DNA from: Fulvia fulva
Lineage: Eukaryota > Ascomycota > Dothideomycetes > Mycosphaerellales > Mycosphaerellaceae
Reading direction: 5' to 3'
Assembly (NCBI RefSeq): GCF_020509005.1
Contig: NC_063020.1
Span: forward strand, 1,240,001 to 1,304,000
DNA length: 64,000 nucleotides
Shown piece after piece: positions 11,850 through 24,279 of the stretch. The notes beneath the pieces were generated by a model. That model was given only the letters and a program-made list of their open reading frames with translations. It was not told the origin of the DNA and made no database searches. The position numbers were made by a program, and so were the translations under genes. The first letter of the stretch is position 1; each line of letters opens with the position of its first letter.

Positions 11850-14800
11850 CTAGTGTTATAGTTGTTACCCTATAACTACCTTGCCCGTAACCCTAGTAAT
11901 GTCCTCCTCTCGATTCCCTTTCTCCCTTCTGTTTCCCCGGCTCTTCTCTCTCTCTCCCTCCTCTCTATCCACCTTTCCGTTTCTACTGCTAGGGAGAATT
12001 GCTCTAGGTAGTCCTCGTTAAGGATCTATCTTGTCACTCTCCTTATATCTTGTCTGTCCTAGATGATGGCCTAGTATTGCCTGTCTCTTACCTTCGCCCT
12101 CTACTGGCTTCTCCCTTTTACCCACTTAGTACAGTTCAGCACTATGTGCTCCGGGTTTTAGGATAGGTAGCTATAGGGGCAACGTTTGGAATCGTATCCT
12201 AGGACTCTTCTTTAGTGTAAGTATGCTCTTAGCCCAATGTGCTCAGAGCGAATCTAGATAGCTATGCTTGCTTCCGCCCTCTTCAGGTCTTTGTAGATAA
12301 GGTAGTTATACCTCCCGAAGGTCCTGGCCGCTAGTAGGGCTCCTAGCCTTACCGGTTTTTAGTTCTAACGCCTTTCCTATAGGTGACCTACGATCCTTTC
12401 TACTTGGCTTTGCTTCTTTTTCCCTTTGTCCCCTATGTTAGCTTGCTCCCTTAGAGCTTCTCTCTGTTCAAGGGCTGCTAGGATTTCCTGTGATGTTTTT
12501 AGGTCTGCTTCCTTCTATAGGATTATGTGTGGCCGGTTGGGTCTTCTCCTCCTCTCCTACTAGGTTCTTATCCTTTGAGTAGCTGCTTAGATAGTTCCCT
12601 AGGCTGGGTATGCTGATGTCTTCTCTACGTATTGACACCTTATGCCCTAGAGGTACTCCCTAATAGGGGCTGTACCTAATTCCATTTCTATTGTCCTATA
12701 AGGGGTTGACTTGTATGCCCCTAGTACTCTCTTTAGGCAGGCTGCCTACGCTCTATTAAGGGGGTCCTTAATTCTCTTCGGGATATGTTTTTCCGCTGCC
12801 CAAATTGCTACTCTATATAGTATTACGGGCTTGACAATGGCCTTGTACATAGTCTAGGCCTTTGTGAAGGTCGCCCCCTAGGTTGACGTAGTGAGTCTCT
12901 CGATTAATTGTCTATTAGTGTCCGCTCTCGCTTACGCCTTCTTCACTTGTAGTCCCTAGCTAAGTTTCGGGTCTAGCTATATCCTAAGGACTCTGAGTTC
13001 CCTTATAGGATAGGTCTCGAACCCCTAGATTTTTACTAGTGCTACTAAGTTGTGTTTTGTCTTTGCCTTACTAAAATGGATAAGTTGGTACTTGTCCGGT
13101 GCGAATTTTGCCCTATGCTCTCTTGCCTACTTTTCGCATTGTCTATGTCTCTCCTCTAGGAGTGCGTAGTTTTCCTCTATAGACCCCGACTATACTAGGA
13201 TATTTGTGTCATCTACGAACCCCGATACTAAGGTGTTTACTATTTCTAGGAGTGGGGTCAGGTCGGCCATAAAGAGGAGGAACAGAATTAGGGAGAGTAT
13301 AGAGCCCTATAGGATGCCCGTGTTCGTAATTAGGGTCTACGGGGCTTTGAAGGACCCTAGGAGGATCTGGGTTGTTCTGTCCTTAAGGAATAACTGTATA
13401 AAGTGTACTATCTAGGCTAGGATGCTTTTTATTCTAAGGATGTATAGGAGCCTTACGTAGGACATATTGTCGAAAGCCCCTAATATGTCTAGTGAAAGTA
13501 GTAAGGCTACCTTGTTATTGCTATAGTGCTAGATATGTCTAATTTGCTCTGTGATCAGTTCGACTACTATAAGGGTAGATCTCTTTTATCTCCCCCCTAT
13601 TTACGTTGCCGGGAGGAGGTTATGTTCTTCTACTATTCCGGTGAGCCTTATAGCTACGACCTTCTCTAGGAGCTTCCCTAGTATATTTAGCAACGCAATT
13701 AGTCTGTATGACTTCAACTTGGTATAGTCTTCCTTTTGGGGTTTCCTTAGGACGCAAGTCAGTGATTACCTAAAGGCCTTTAGGCAATACCCCTGCTTTA
13801 TACACTAGGTAAAGATTAGCGTAAGCACTAGAGTAATAAGGCTACTACTAGCTTTTAGGTAATAGTTAGGGATCTTGTCTAGGCCTAGGGCTTTATTGCC
13901 CTTCAGTTTCTTAATAATGTTTCCGATCTCTATAGTAGACACTTACTAGTTAGCCTCCCTTAGCGGAGGAATGTGTGTTCCTAGGATGTTGCTTAGGTCT
14001 GCCTCTACCTAAGTCCCGAAGAAGTAGTCTACGAATGCTTTCGCTTTCCCTATCGGAGTGGTTTGCGTTTCCCCGTCTTAGTCCTATATTAAGGGAAACT
14101 AGGGCGGGGAGTTTCGTTCCTCGTCTAGTTTCCTAGCCTATTCTACTAGTCTCTAGATTTGTTCCGGGTGTTCTATAATCATCCCTATAGTTGACCTCTA
14201 CTCCTACGTCTTGTCTCTTCTGATCTACGCCTTCTTTGCTTTATACGCGTTGTTATAGGCTTCCTAGTTTGCTTAGGTACGTCGTTACTCCTATCTCCTT
14301 CTTGCTCTCCTTGCCTCCTTAACTTTGGCTGTGTACTCTAGTGTCTAGTATAGCTTCTAGTATAGCGACCATCTCTTCTTAGGTATATAGGCCTAGGCTG
14401 CCCTTTGTATAGCTTCTATCAGCTGCTCTACTACTTGGTCAATCCCCTCCGTTATATATATATTGTTAATGTTCACCTGTTCTAGTTCGCCTTCTAGCCG
14501 CTACTATACTAGTGTCCACTCGGCCTACTTCTAGCAGAGCCTCCTCTCAGGTTCCCTCTCCTCCTTAACTATGAGTTAGATGTCGGTTTGGATTAGATAG
14601 TAGTCTAATAAGGACTCTAGTTAGTCATTAACTATATAGCTTTCTACCCGTTATGTTAAGGCGTAGGACATAAAGCATAGGTCTAGCGTACTAGAACTGT
14701 TGTTTCTAGCCCAAGTTTCTGTTCCCTTTGGCGTGATCAAGTCTATTTGGGCTGTTTCTATCTGACTAATAAGCCTCCCTACTAAGAAGTGGTGTGCTAG

Positions 14801-15277
14801 GGTGAAGTCCAATCCCTACTTTAGGTAGTAGAGGTTGAAATCTCCTATTACGATGTTGTGGTTTTGTTAGTCTATTGCTTCTAGGAGCCTTCCTAGCGTG
14901 TGTAGTTGTGTGCTGCTTCTGGACTCTAGAGGTGGGTTGTATACGCTATAGATTAGGACTTGGCCTTAAGTTGTTTTAAGCTATACTGTAGTGATATCCC
15001 TATCGGTTCTCGGCTAGGCCTACTAGTCCTCTACTAGTACCTTCTTACTGACATAGATACAAGTTCGTAGGACTCCCTCGGTTCTGTTTATTACTACGTG
15101 CTATCTCGGGTCTCGTATAGTTACTAGAATCCTAGAGTATAGGTTGATCTATAGTTCCTATATTGCTATAATATAGTGTTCCTCCGGGTCTAAGGCTTGT
15201 AGAAAGCTCCTTTAGACCTTGTCTTTGCTTCTGTTCACATTATACTAAATGATTGATAGTCTATTAGTATGAGGCAT
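11850..15277 (-). pseudogene. LINE E ORF2: endonuclease-reverse transcriptase, RIP-degraded
   Basis: Begins at an ATG (15277-15275) whose peptide continues into an IIxYNVNRSKDKVQ motif, the start of an APE-type endonuclease. The reverse transcriptase follows, with the G-F-V-D-D-T-N catalytic box near 13205-13225. The frame is full of TAG/TAA stops and CA/TG is depleted. It is homologous throughout to LINE I ORF2 (26566-29889). The 3' limit is estimated from the 3' UTR length of LINE I. Inactive as it stands, though the catalytic aspartates at FVDD are still present. Confidence 0.85.
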
Positions 15278-16570
15278 TAGGACATGTTTGTGTCTAGGTC
15301 CGTTTAGTCTTACTATTAGTCTTGCTATTAGTTTTCCCGTCCCTCCTCCTGTTCTTCCCTTTGGGGTTGGCTCCCTATTATTTAGTTAATTCTCATTTGT
15401 CTATTGCTCTGCGCTGCCTTGTATAAGAACGTTAGTCTCCCTATTACTAGCACTATTTGTAGCTCCTCTTATAGCCGGGGTCTCTTATTCGGGTGGGTAG
15501 TTCTCTCTAGTTGTTTCTGTTCACCTACTAGGAACCTAGTTAGTGTTATTACCCTTGCTTCCCGCGCTCTCTACTAGGCTAATAGTCTAACTGGGCATTA
15601 GTTTGACTATGCCGGGTGTTTTCTCCTATATACTGCGTATCTTATGTCCTCCTTCCGTTTTTAGCACTCTTAGGTCGCGTGATCACTAGTATAGTATAAG
15701 CAGACTAGTATAGCTTTGCTACACTTTAGGGTAATATGTCCGTACTATTAACAGTTAAAACATTGAAGGATTCTATAGTTGCTCTAATGGATTTCTATAT
15801 CTAGCCTCTTAAAGTCCTAGTATAACCCTTAGTCTAGGACCTTGTTCGCTTACTCTAGTGTTACAACCTATAAGATTAGCGAGGAGGCCCTCTTGCCCTC
15901 CTCTATCTTCTTCTTGACCTACGCTATCTTTATGATCTATAGTCCTAGTGCTATTACCTAGTTTTGCCTCTAGAGGTTTAGTATATCCCTTTATGTATCA
16001 AAGGTTCGTAGGACCCTATACGCAATTTACTATATACTATTAATAGGAGACTTTCGCTATACTCCCGATCTTTAGTGTCTACTCCTTATTTATTTCGAGG
16101 GCCTTCTTGTCCTATACGTATACTATAAACAGCTTGACCCCTTTATTATCTACCCTTACCTCTACTATTCCCTTTACTCCGATCTTCTCGACTATCTCCC
16201 TCCCGGTCATCTTTCCTATCTCTTCCTTCTCTTTCTAGTCCGTAATATAGACTCGTAGTACTATACTCTAAGGGGGGGTAGGTTGGCTCGCGATTATTAC
16301 CTAGGTCGTTAGGCCCTAGGTCTGTCTCGGGTCTCTTTAAGGGTTGTTTCTTACGTTTCGTGTTACTGCCTCGATTGCTATGTTGATTGTAGTGCTTGTT
16401 TATCGTTTAAGCGCCTTTAGTCTACCGAGTAGTTCGCTTATTACTCCTTTTAGTGCTCTCTCCGGAAACCTCCCTTCTTCTACCGCTACTATCTCTTCCG
16501 CCTTCTTATAGAGCGTCCTCTACTCGTCTCCCCCTTGCTCTCGGTCGTCTACTACCGTCGTCGTCGCCAT
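15278..16570 (-). pseudogene. LINE E ORF1: gag-like nucleic-acid-binding protein, RIP-degraded
   Basis: Starts at the ATG 16570-16568, preceded by a short 5' UTR. Near 15690-15770 the minus strand encodes LQCFNC..YGHITLKC, a CCHC zinc knuckle like that of LINE I ORF1, with a second, partly mutated knuckle after it. Many in-frame stops. By homology the protein would coat LINE RNA to form the retrotransposition particle. Edges toward ORF2 are approximate. Confidence 0.8.
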
Positions 16571-16651
16571 TTTTATATATTAAGATGCCTATCGGGAAGG
16601 TAAATAACGGACAATAGTAGTATAGGAGAGGAGAGTAACTAAGCTTAATAG

Positions 16652-17144
16652 TCTATAGTAGGGTGATAAGGAGAAGTTTAGTAACTTCTACCTATCCTTC
16701 CGTAAGAACGCTAATATTATTAACCTTAATAACGGCGCGAAGGAAAAGAAACTCGAGAAGGACTTCCTACTCCGTAAGTTAAACTCGCGCTACGATAACC
16801 GTATTATAAACGAGGATATAGTCAATATAACCCTTAAGTAAGTCGTGTCTACGCTATATAACTACGAGGACAAGTGTAAGGCGTTCGACCTTAAGTACGG
16901 TAAGACCGGTAATAGTAATAAGACCTAAGGTAATAAGAAGACTACTAAGGGTAACGACGATAAGAAGGATACGGCTTCGGGTAGTAGCGGTAATAACACT
17001 AACCCAAACGCTAAGACTAAGTAGGCTAATCGACCTTAGGCATTTTAGTATATCTAACCTTTAGATACTACTCGCGCCTAGGAATATATCGATTAGAATC
17101 GGTACTTAAAATACGAATAAGAAGGTTACCGCCGTATTAATACC
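16652..17144 (+). pseudogene. Gypsy D gag, second part, RIP-degraded
   Basis: Resumes directly after LINE E and its target duplication. Lys/Asn/Gly-rich low-complexity sequence (about 16880-17010) is followed by a short conserved-looking stretch before Gypsy A cuts it at 17150. The rest of D, if it exists, lies right of the window because A never closes inside it. Confidence 0.6.
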
Positions 17145-17149
17145 GATTA

Positions 17150-17334
17150 TATTATAAGTAGGTATAAGTACGTAGTCGGGTAAGGTATAAGTCGAACAGA
17201 TGTTCTATCTAAGGGAGGCGCGGAGGGCGCGAGAGTTATATACGGGCGCTAAGCCGCTAGTCGGATTAGTTAGCGGGCACGAGGTCTAGGTACGTACCCG
17301 CGGGTTTAAGTAAATATACGCCGGTACGGTAACA
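17150..17334 (-). repeat. Gypsy A 3' LTR
   Basis: 185 bp. On the minus strand it starts TGTTACCGTACCGG and ends CTTATAATA, same family as 9920-10104. GATTA at 17145-17149 is the expected left target duplication, and its partner is outside the window. A polypurine tract (minus strand) at 17335-17348 abuts it, confirming orientation. Confidence 0.9.
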
Positions 17335-17348
17335 CTAGCCCCCCTCTT
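17335..17348 (-). other. Polypurine tract of Gypsy A
   Basis: Plus-strand CTAGCCCCCCTCTT, so purine-rich on the minus strand, directly upstream of the LTR in A's own orientation. Confidence 0.8.
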
Positions 17349-20300
17349 AGAGTGCGCTCCGGAGCACTCTCCTCTCCTCTTATATCTTTCGTATCTATTA
17401 TATCTCCTATTACCTTCGTTAACACCTTATTATCTATTAGACTATACGTATCACTCTCTTTCTTATAAGCCCGGAGGCCTCGTTCTACCGGTATTAGAGC
17501 TATCGCTACTTATACTAGTTAGCGCGCTATACGTATACCTATAGTATTCTTATTCGGTATCTAGTCTATAGGTAGTTAAAAACTAGGTAGCTTAGTAGCT
17601 CTCGGATAGTTATAGTAAAAGTCGGCTACGGAGGCGGCGGTAGTCTCGATAACCTAGTCCGTAGCTTTATAGGATAGCTTATTATATCTAATGTATTTTA
17701 CTAAGTATTCCTAATATAGCTATTTACCTCCTACCGGTATTAGTCCTCGCGGCTATCTCTTCTTATAGTCTAGAATTTGCTTAACTTCCTATTAATCGGG
17801 TTCGGCGGGATCGGCTTCGTATTATTCGTCGTCGACAATTCGGATCGGTAGTAGTACGGGTTGTGTCTATCCTATAACCGGCGGATAAACTAGTATAAGA
17901 AGGTATAAGTAGAAGCGATTATCGATATTTAAAGTAGGTAGGAGCTCTACTTTATAAGTATTGCCCGGTAGTACCTCCGTAATTACGTACGGTCTAGACT
18001 ACTTTACGTCTATCTTACGAGAAGGTCTCTCTATCGTCTAGTTCTTAGTACTTACCTATACTTCGTCGCCTTTAGCGTACCGTAGTATAGGTATACGCGT
18101 CTAGTTTACGTACTTAGCTTAGACTACTTATACTAAGGCTATCTACTATCGTAAGTATTAGTATATCTCTTATATCTTAGCCGTAAACTTGTCCGCGGAC
18201 TCGGCGTCTAGTCGCTATTTATATAGTATTAGTAGTATAGGTAAGTCTAAGTCGAACTTAGAGAACCTTAGATTACGCCTAGTATTAGTATAGAACGGCG
18301 AGACGCCTATTATTACGGACACTATATTAATTGCTATAAACTTAGCTAACAGAGTCTAATCTAGCTAGTTGTCCTAGGTATAGTTAATAAAGATACGTAG
18401 GTATTACTCTATTACTTTGTTCGTGTTCTCCGACTATCTATCTATTTCTAGATAGAACGACAAAGATAGCTTTCGATTAATACTAAGTAGCGCGTATATC
18501 CTACGCTAGAATACGGAAACCTATTACGTACTACGATCCGAGACAATAGACTTCGGGAGCCTATATCTACTAAACACGTACTTAAGGAATACTAGTACGT
18601 AATGCTCTACTATTATCGAGGTGATAGGAATGATATGTCGCTTATTAGTTAAGCGGTATATAACGGTTATAATGTTCTCGTACGTTTATCCGTCGACTAC
18701 GCTTATATCCTTTAGTAGTTTAACTACGAAGTTAATAGAGATATCCTCCTAAGCGCTAAATAGTACTAGTAGCGGTCTTAATAGTCCTAGGTACTAGATA
18801 TTAGTGTTCTTGTCCGTACGGTAAGCGTGGTAGGTACGTATATAGCTCTTAATAAATCGTACGATACCTAGCTAGGTATAGTTACGAGCTACTAATTTAT
18901 ACGTCTTCTCGTCTCCTAAGTAACTAGCTACTATATAGTCGTAGAAAGCCTATACGATACGAGTACGTACTAGGATTTCACCTTTATCTAGATTGTCTTC
19001 TAACTCCGGAGGAACGAATAGGCTATAACTACTATATATATTCTTAATATATATTGTACCTCCGACTAGGACTAGGTAATAGTTATCGATACGGTTCTTC
19101 CTTAGTAAGGTGTATAGATCATCTCGTTCTAGCTATTAAACGGCTTCCTTAGCCTCTAGTTACGTATAGAGTCCTTAAATAGCGGTCGTAAGCGGGGTTA
19201 TAACGTTATTATTATATACCGATAATACTCTAGTAGATAACAGATTTAGGATATAATCTAGGCCTAGTAATACCTAATACTACTATTAGTTACGTAGGTT
19301 ATCTAGGTCTCTAGGCTTCGGCAAGTCCTATAAACGTCGGGTTAAGCTATCTAGCTTAGTACCTTAAACTCCTAGCCTATAGACGATCTTAAAGAAGAAC
19401 TACGAGAGAAACTCGGCCTAGCGAGCTTGTCTACGGTTCAATTGCTTCGTACTTATAAACTATTCGAGGGTTCTTATGATCGGAGTATATAAGCGTCGGC
19501 TTGTCCTTAGATTCCGGGTCTAGTAGATTCTTATAATCGTTAGTACCGTATTCGTTAATAGTTAGCTCCGGTCGCTATTCCTCGAAAGCTTATATAATAG
19601 CTAGGAGCTCCTTATCGTAGATGTCGTAGTTATATTACTAGGGATCTATCTTCTTAGATATATAAGCGATAGGATATAACGCTCCTCGCTCGTTACGTTA
19701 TAAGAGTACTACTACTGTTACGTAATCTAAGGCATCTGTTTCTAGAATAGTCTCTCGCCCTAGGTAGAAGTGTTTTAAGGTAGGCGTATTAATAAATGCT
19801 TACTTTAATACCTCGAACGCCTATTAATATACTAGAGACTAGTCCTATAGGACATTCTTCCTCGTAAGCTTCGTTATAGGTAAGTAGATCTTACTGAAAT
19901 CCTTAATAAACCTACGGTAGAAGTTAGTAAACTCTATAAACGATAAGATGTCGGTGATATTCGCGGGTATAGGCCAATTCTTAACGTATTTAATCTGAGC
20001 TAGGTCTATCTTAATGCTCTTATTTATAATAATAACACCTAGATAAGTAGTCTCGTGTCTAAAGAACTTGTATTTATTAATATCTAACTAGAGCCCGGCG
20101 GTATCTAGCTTTTATAAAACCTTTAGGATATATTAGATATACTCTTCTCTTGTCTTACTAAAGACAAGTACGTTATTAAGGTAATATAATACGAAGTCAT
20201 CTAGAAACTCCCTTAGTATATCGTTTATAAATAACTAAAACGTTCCTAGTATATTATATAGTCTAAAAGGTATAACTACGTACTCAAACTGCCTATATCT

Positions 20301-20353
20301 AGTAGTAAAGGCCGTTTTCTACTCGTCTCCTACTATAATACGGATACGATTAA
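17349..20353 (-). pseudogene. Gypsy A pol: chromodomain, integrase, RNase H and part of reverse transcriptase
   Basis: Minus-strand Ty3/Gypsy polyprotein, RIP-degraded. A chromodomain with YLVKYIRYNKLSY and ASVADFYYNYP motifs lies at about 17580-17700. Integrase fills roughly 17.9-19.3 kb. RNase H (about 19400-19900) shows ETDALDYV, YISKK and [13 protein letters not shown]. The reverse transcriptase catalytic box near 20165-20195 now reads Y-L-N-N instead of Y-L-D-D. The reverse transcriptase is interrupted at 20354 by Gypsy B and continues at 54701, where FTKLDIIA...FNRIR rejoins across the two sides. Non-functional. Confidence 0.87.
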
Positions 20354-20358
20354 ATGTA

Positions 20359-20508
20359 TATTACGGTTCACTACTACCGTAACGTCGCGCGCCTTAGCGC
20401 TTCCTTATATATCTCGCGCGCTTTACGCTTCTCTTTCGTAGCCTTACCGAACAACGCTTATTTTACGGTAACCCTATACTATCGTCTTATAGATCACTAC
20501 CCGTAATA
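20359..20508 (+). repeat. Gypsy B 5' LTR
   Basis: 150 bp, TATTACGGTTCACTAC to CTACCCGTAATA, matching 54546-54695 with three differences (all transitions). Target duplication ATGTA at 20354-20358 pairs with ATATA at 54696-54700, a single RIP-type G-to-A difference. Confidence 0.92.
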
Positions 20509-20563
20509 GTTTGTTCGGTCTATAAGCGGTCTATCTAGTTAGGCTAGCAGTCATAATCAAATC

Positions 20564-20777
20564 GTACTAATAATAACTATAGTCGCGTAAATAAGCGTAT
20601 TAGTTAAGTTAATAGATTACCTCTCTCCTTCGCGTAAAACGCGTTAAGGCAGGTCAAGTTCACTATAGTTACTAACCGTCGAGTCGCGCGTAAAGGCGTA
20701 CTAATAATAACTATAGTCGCGTAAACAAGCGTACTAGTTAAGTTAATAGATCACCTCTCTCCTTCGCGTAAAACGCG
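20564..20777 (+). repeat. Gypsy B leader: 80-bp direct repeat
   Basis: An 80-bp unit at 20564-20643 recurs at 20698-20777, 134 bp apart, with three C/T differences. Each copy ends CTTCGCGTAAAACGCG, a potential short hairpin (CGCGT/ACGCG). It lies between LTR and gag, where packaging or expression signals are usually found. Role unknown. Confidence 0.8.
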
Positions 20778-20819
20778 CGCCTCCCTACTCTTATAGGGCC
20801 CTTATATGCCTACTAAGAG

Positions 20820-23184
20820 AGTAGTCTCATCTACTACGTAACAGTACAATATAACTATACCCGGTAGTACTACTAGCGGGGTGCTCTTGCCTAAGCAACC
20901 TCTTTATCTAGATCTTAGTAAGTATAAGCGTTAGTCGCTCGTACGCGCTAAGCTTTTCCTAACCGTATCTACTAAAACGTAGACACTCGATAACCTAGGC
21001 ACCGATACCGCCCTAGGTACCTTCCCTTCCGACGACGACTCGAACGTATTTGCCGCCGAATAATAAGAGATCGAGAAGGATCTACTACCTAAAGAATAGT
21101 AGTTTGCCTTAACCTCCGACCCTATTAACTTCGTATAATTCCTCGACAAAGAATAGATCTTAGAAGAAGGAGGAATCAAGGTATATAAGATTATAGAGTC
21201 AAGAGATGATATATCTACACAAGATAGTAAAACTAATAATATACGCTAACCTAAGGAGTAGACAATCGCCTTAGAGTATACTACTATTAAGAGCCTAGCC
21301 GAGTTCGCGACTCGTACTATAGTATACCCGGAGATTATGTTTCACCTCGTTCGCTAGATATAGTCAGACTTTATCACACTTTTTAACTAGGTCGAGTCCC
21401 TAAAGAAGGCTAATAAGGTTATATAGCGTAAGTACGCCGATACAAAGAAGGAACGTAACATCGTATCCGAGAGTCTTAGTTAACTCGAAAAGGATAAGGA
21501 TGTTAAGGGCCTCTTTATATTCTACTTTAACAAATACTAGAAGTATAAGAGTTAGATATAAGACCTTAAGGAAGCTAATTAGCGCCTCCGATAGGATAAC
21601 GACACGCTCTTCGGACAGGTCGAGGAGTCGTAGGTAGGTATGTTACCTAAGGACATTAAAGCCCTATCTAAGCGTAATAAGGCTCTAAATAAGGAGGTAG
21701 TAGAGCTGAAGGCTTAGCTAGTAGCTAAGGACACGAACGGTACTAGCGATACTAGCGGTACTAACGGTAATAATAATAATGACCGTAGTCGTTAGGTCCG
21801 CGTCTACTCCCCTCGTTATAACGGTGTTTTACGATCACCTACGCCTCCTACTTAGTAGGACCGTATAGGTAGAGGTACCCGACGAGGAGGTAGTAGAGGT
21901 AGTAGTAATAACGACGGAGACAACTCTAATAACGATAAGGGTAGAGATAATAGTCGACTACGCCGTTACCTACGCCGTAACTCCTTACGACAAGAACGCT
22001 AGGACATACCTAGTAGTACTTCTAGGGTGACTAGCAATACCGCCGTTAGCTAGTTCACTACTATCGAACCCTCCGTTAATGTTATATATACTAATAAGTC
22101 AGTTAAGGACCTAGAAAGTAAGTTCGATAATAAGAATATAAACTTTAACCGTTAGCTCGATTAGCTAGAGATCAAGCTGTCCGTAATATAGTTCTAGACT
22201 ATCGAGGACGGACTACGCTATATCCTTAACTACCTCGACGGGTACCCGTACTAGCTATACAATCCGCGAGTACCCTCTAAGCGTACTAAGCGTAATTACG
22301 TTAACCCCTTCAAGTCTATCGATAGGATGATCTAATTCCTTATCGACCGGTATAGTAAGAAGGATGTCGTAGGCAAGGCCTTCTAGAAGCTCTAGGTCTT
22401 ATAGTAGGGTAAGAACGAGTCATTTTCTATCTTTATCGCTAAGTACGACGAATAGCGTAACTTATACGACCTATTAGCTAAGACTAATTACCGCCTACTC
22501 GAGGGTAAGCTTAACTACAAATATATAGAGGCACTACCTATAAAGACTAAGGACCGCGAAGACTTAGTCGACCTATACTATAAGCTCGAAGCTAAGTTCG
22601 AGCGCCTAAAGTCAAAGACCCTAACTGTACTACGACTACCTCGTAGTACTAGCGGTAGTAACGGTACTATACCTACTACGCCCGGCGTAGCCTAAGGTTT
22701 AGGCCTTAAGCTATACGCTTAGATGCCGCGCAAATTCATAGAACTTAAGAAGCTCGAGCCTAAGGAGAAGGCTAGTATTATCGTAGTAGGCGGTTATGTC
22801 CGCTACCGCCGTATAGACTATAACTTATACTCGCTAGACTACCCTATTAAGTAGTATAAGCGCCCTCCGCCGCGCGCGAATACTAGCTCTATAACATAGA
22901 CACCGGCCAACCCTTAGTAATAGGGAAATAGCTAGACTAACGCTTAAGTACGATAACCGTTAGTCCTACTTACGAACATAATACTAAGAAGGAAACATAG
23001 CGAGATACGGTAATATAAGGACTAGAGTACGCTTTACGTATATTAGTAAGCTCTCTAATACCGCCTATTATACGAGGGGTACTAAGGCCGAGAGTGTCCC
23101 CTTACCTTATAATGCCTAGTAGTATAGATAGTAATTAAGCTCTTACCTTCCTTAATTATAGTGCTACCTCTTAGTATATAAATT
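20820..23184 (+). pseudogene. Gypsy B gag, RIP-degraded
   Basis: Long charged protein with many stops. It has acidic stretches (20950-21200), a Lys/Glu-rich coiled-coil-like region (21400-21730), an Arg/Gly/Asn low-complexity region (21730-21960) and a further conserved-looking part to about 22860. This is the usual make-up of fungal Gypsy gag. A zinc knuckle near 22780-22810 is possible but too mutated to be certain. It is interrupted at 23200 by LINE I. Confidence 0.65.
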
Positions 23185-23530
23185 CTATATACGCTCGTAG
23201 GTCGACGACGAGAATCACCTGTACGTGGTGTCGGCTACGAACCTCTCGTCTAGCTACGAGAGAGCCAAGTATTCTCACGCTGGAGCGTCGTGGGCGCGAC
23301 GGGCGCGTAGCGTAGGCGAAGCCGCGGCGAACAGAGGACTACCAGCAAAACGGGTATGAAAACCATCCGACGAGCGTGTACTCGTGTCGGGAGCGAGTCC
23401 CTCTTCTTTCTACGTGTAAGAAGGGCGCGGAACCGTGGCCTATACGCTCGACAGGACACCTCTGGTATGAGTGCAGAATTTTCACCTCCGGAGACCGCAA
23501 ACCGAGCGGGCTAAGCGACGAACATTGGAC

Positions 23531-23585
23531 GAGCGGACTACAGAACAACGACTGAGCGGACTATGCAACGGCGTCGAGCGGACTA
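23531..23585 (+). promoter_or_regulatory. Three GAGCGGACTA motifs at 22-23 bp spacing
   Basis: Copies start at 23531, 23554 and 23576, and again 911 bp on at 24442, 24465 and 24487. Regular spacing of about two helical turns suggests a protein-binding array. The binding factor is unknown. Confidence 0.55.
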
Positions 23586-23750
23586 CGAAACAATCTGGTG
23601 TTTGCCAGCGGGCAATGCGGTGGGTAGGTGGACACGCGACGAAGCCTGTAAGGGCCTGTTGAACACCCGGTATGGGAACGAGGGTTTTGCCTGAGGCACT
23701 GCCTGTCCCGCTACACAACGCACCTAGTCTGACATGGTAGATTGCGACGA

Positions 23751-23806
23751 GGAAAAGACGATAGCCTGAGCAAGGAAAAGACGGCTGTTAGGACGGGGAA
23801 AAGACG
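23751..23806 (+). promoter_or_regulatory. Three GGAAAAGACG motifs at 23-bp spacing
   Basis: Copies start at 23751, 23774 and 23797, repeated in monomer 2 at 24662, 24685 and 24708. The spacing is the same as the other motif set in this monomer. Regulatory role inferred. Confidence 0.55.
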
Positions 23807-24279
23807 TACAATGCAAGTGGATTAGTTCTGTGATCGGGGAGGATCGAGGGCAGGGTGATAAGGAACTTCATATTGGTTAGTAGGTGGAAACGTAAGGAGT
23901 ACGCTGCCCGGCGTGGTGTGTGCCCCGAGCAAACCTACGAGGCATAGACGGCCGCTTTCTAGAGATAGGCTGCGGTAACGCGAAGGGCGTCAAAACCTAG
24001 GGCGTAGTGTACACTGGCAGCGACGGCTGACACTGTCTATACAGCCCGAGAGGACGGATGCGTATGTCGGTCAATAGAGAGCACTAAAGGGCTTAGGCCT
24101 ATAGAGGTGGATATTGGCTTAAGGAGCAAACAGGGAGGGAGGGCGTAGAGGGAAGCTTTTGCTCCGGGCTAACCTCTCGAAACGAGGCTACACGGTGGTG
24201 CTAGATGAGTGGGAAAGCGCGGTTAAGACTTGTCACCTTATCTCGTAGCTAGCTTGCTAAATACGATTCCTTCCTTGCC

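Larger units (their letters stand above)
11677..16635 (-). mobile_element. LINE E: full-length Tad1-like LINE, RIP-degraded
   Basis: A 4959-bp non-LTR element on the minus strand, bounded by a 16-bp target-site duplication TAACTAAGCTTAATAG at 11661-11676 and 16636-16651. Its 3' end (left side) finishes in an (ATCT)n tail preceded by the block also seen in LINEs I and F. It carries ORF1 then ORF2 and sits inside Gypsy D gag. Confidence 0.92.
23369..24279 (+). repeat. LINE I 5' UTR monomer 1 (911 bp)
   Basis: First of two head-to-tail copies, GACGAGCGTG to TTCCTTGCC. It differs from monomer 2 at 13 sites, all transitions. Ten are CA/TG in monomer 2 but TA here, one is the reverse, and two are outside that context. 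Monomer 1 therefore took more RIP. Contains triplets of GAGCGGACTA and GGAAAAGACG. Confidence 0.95.

Noticed and set aside
9920..17334. A DNA transposon with 185-bp terminal inverted repeats
   Set aside because: The repeats are LTRs with a polypurine tract and Gypsy coding sequence, and no transposase lies between them.
20564..20777. CRISPR-like direct repeat
   Set aside because: Only two 80-bp copies with no repeat-spacer series, in a eukaryotic retroelement leader.
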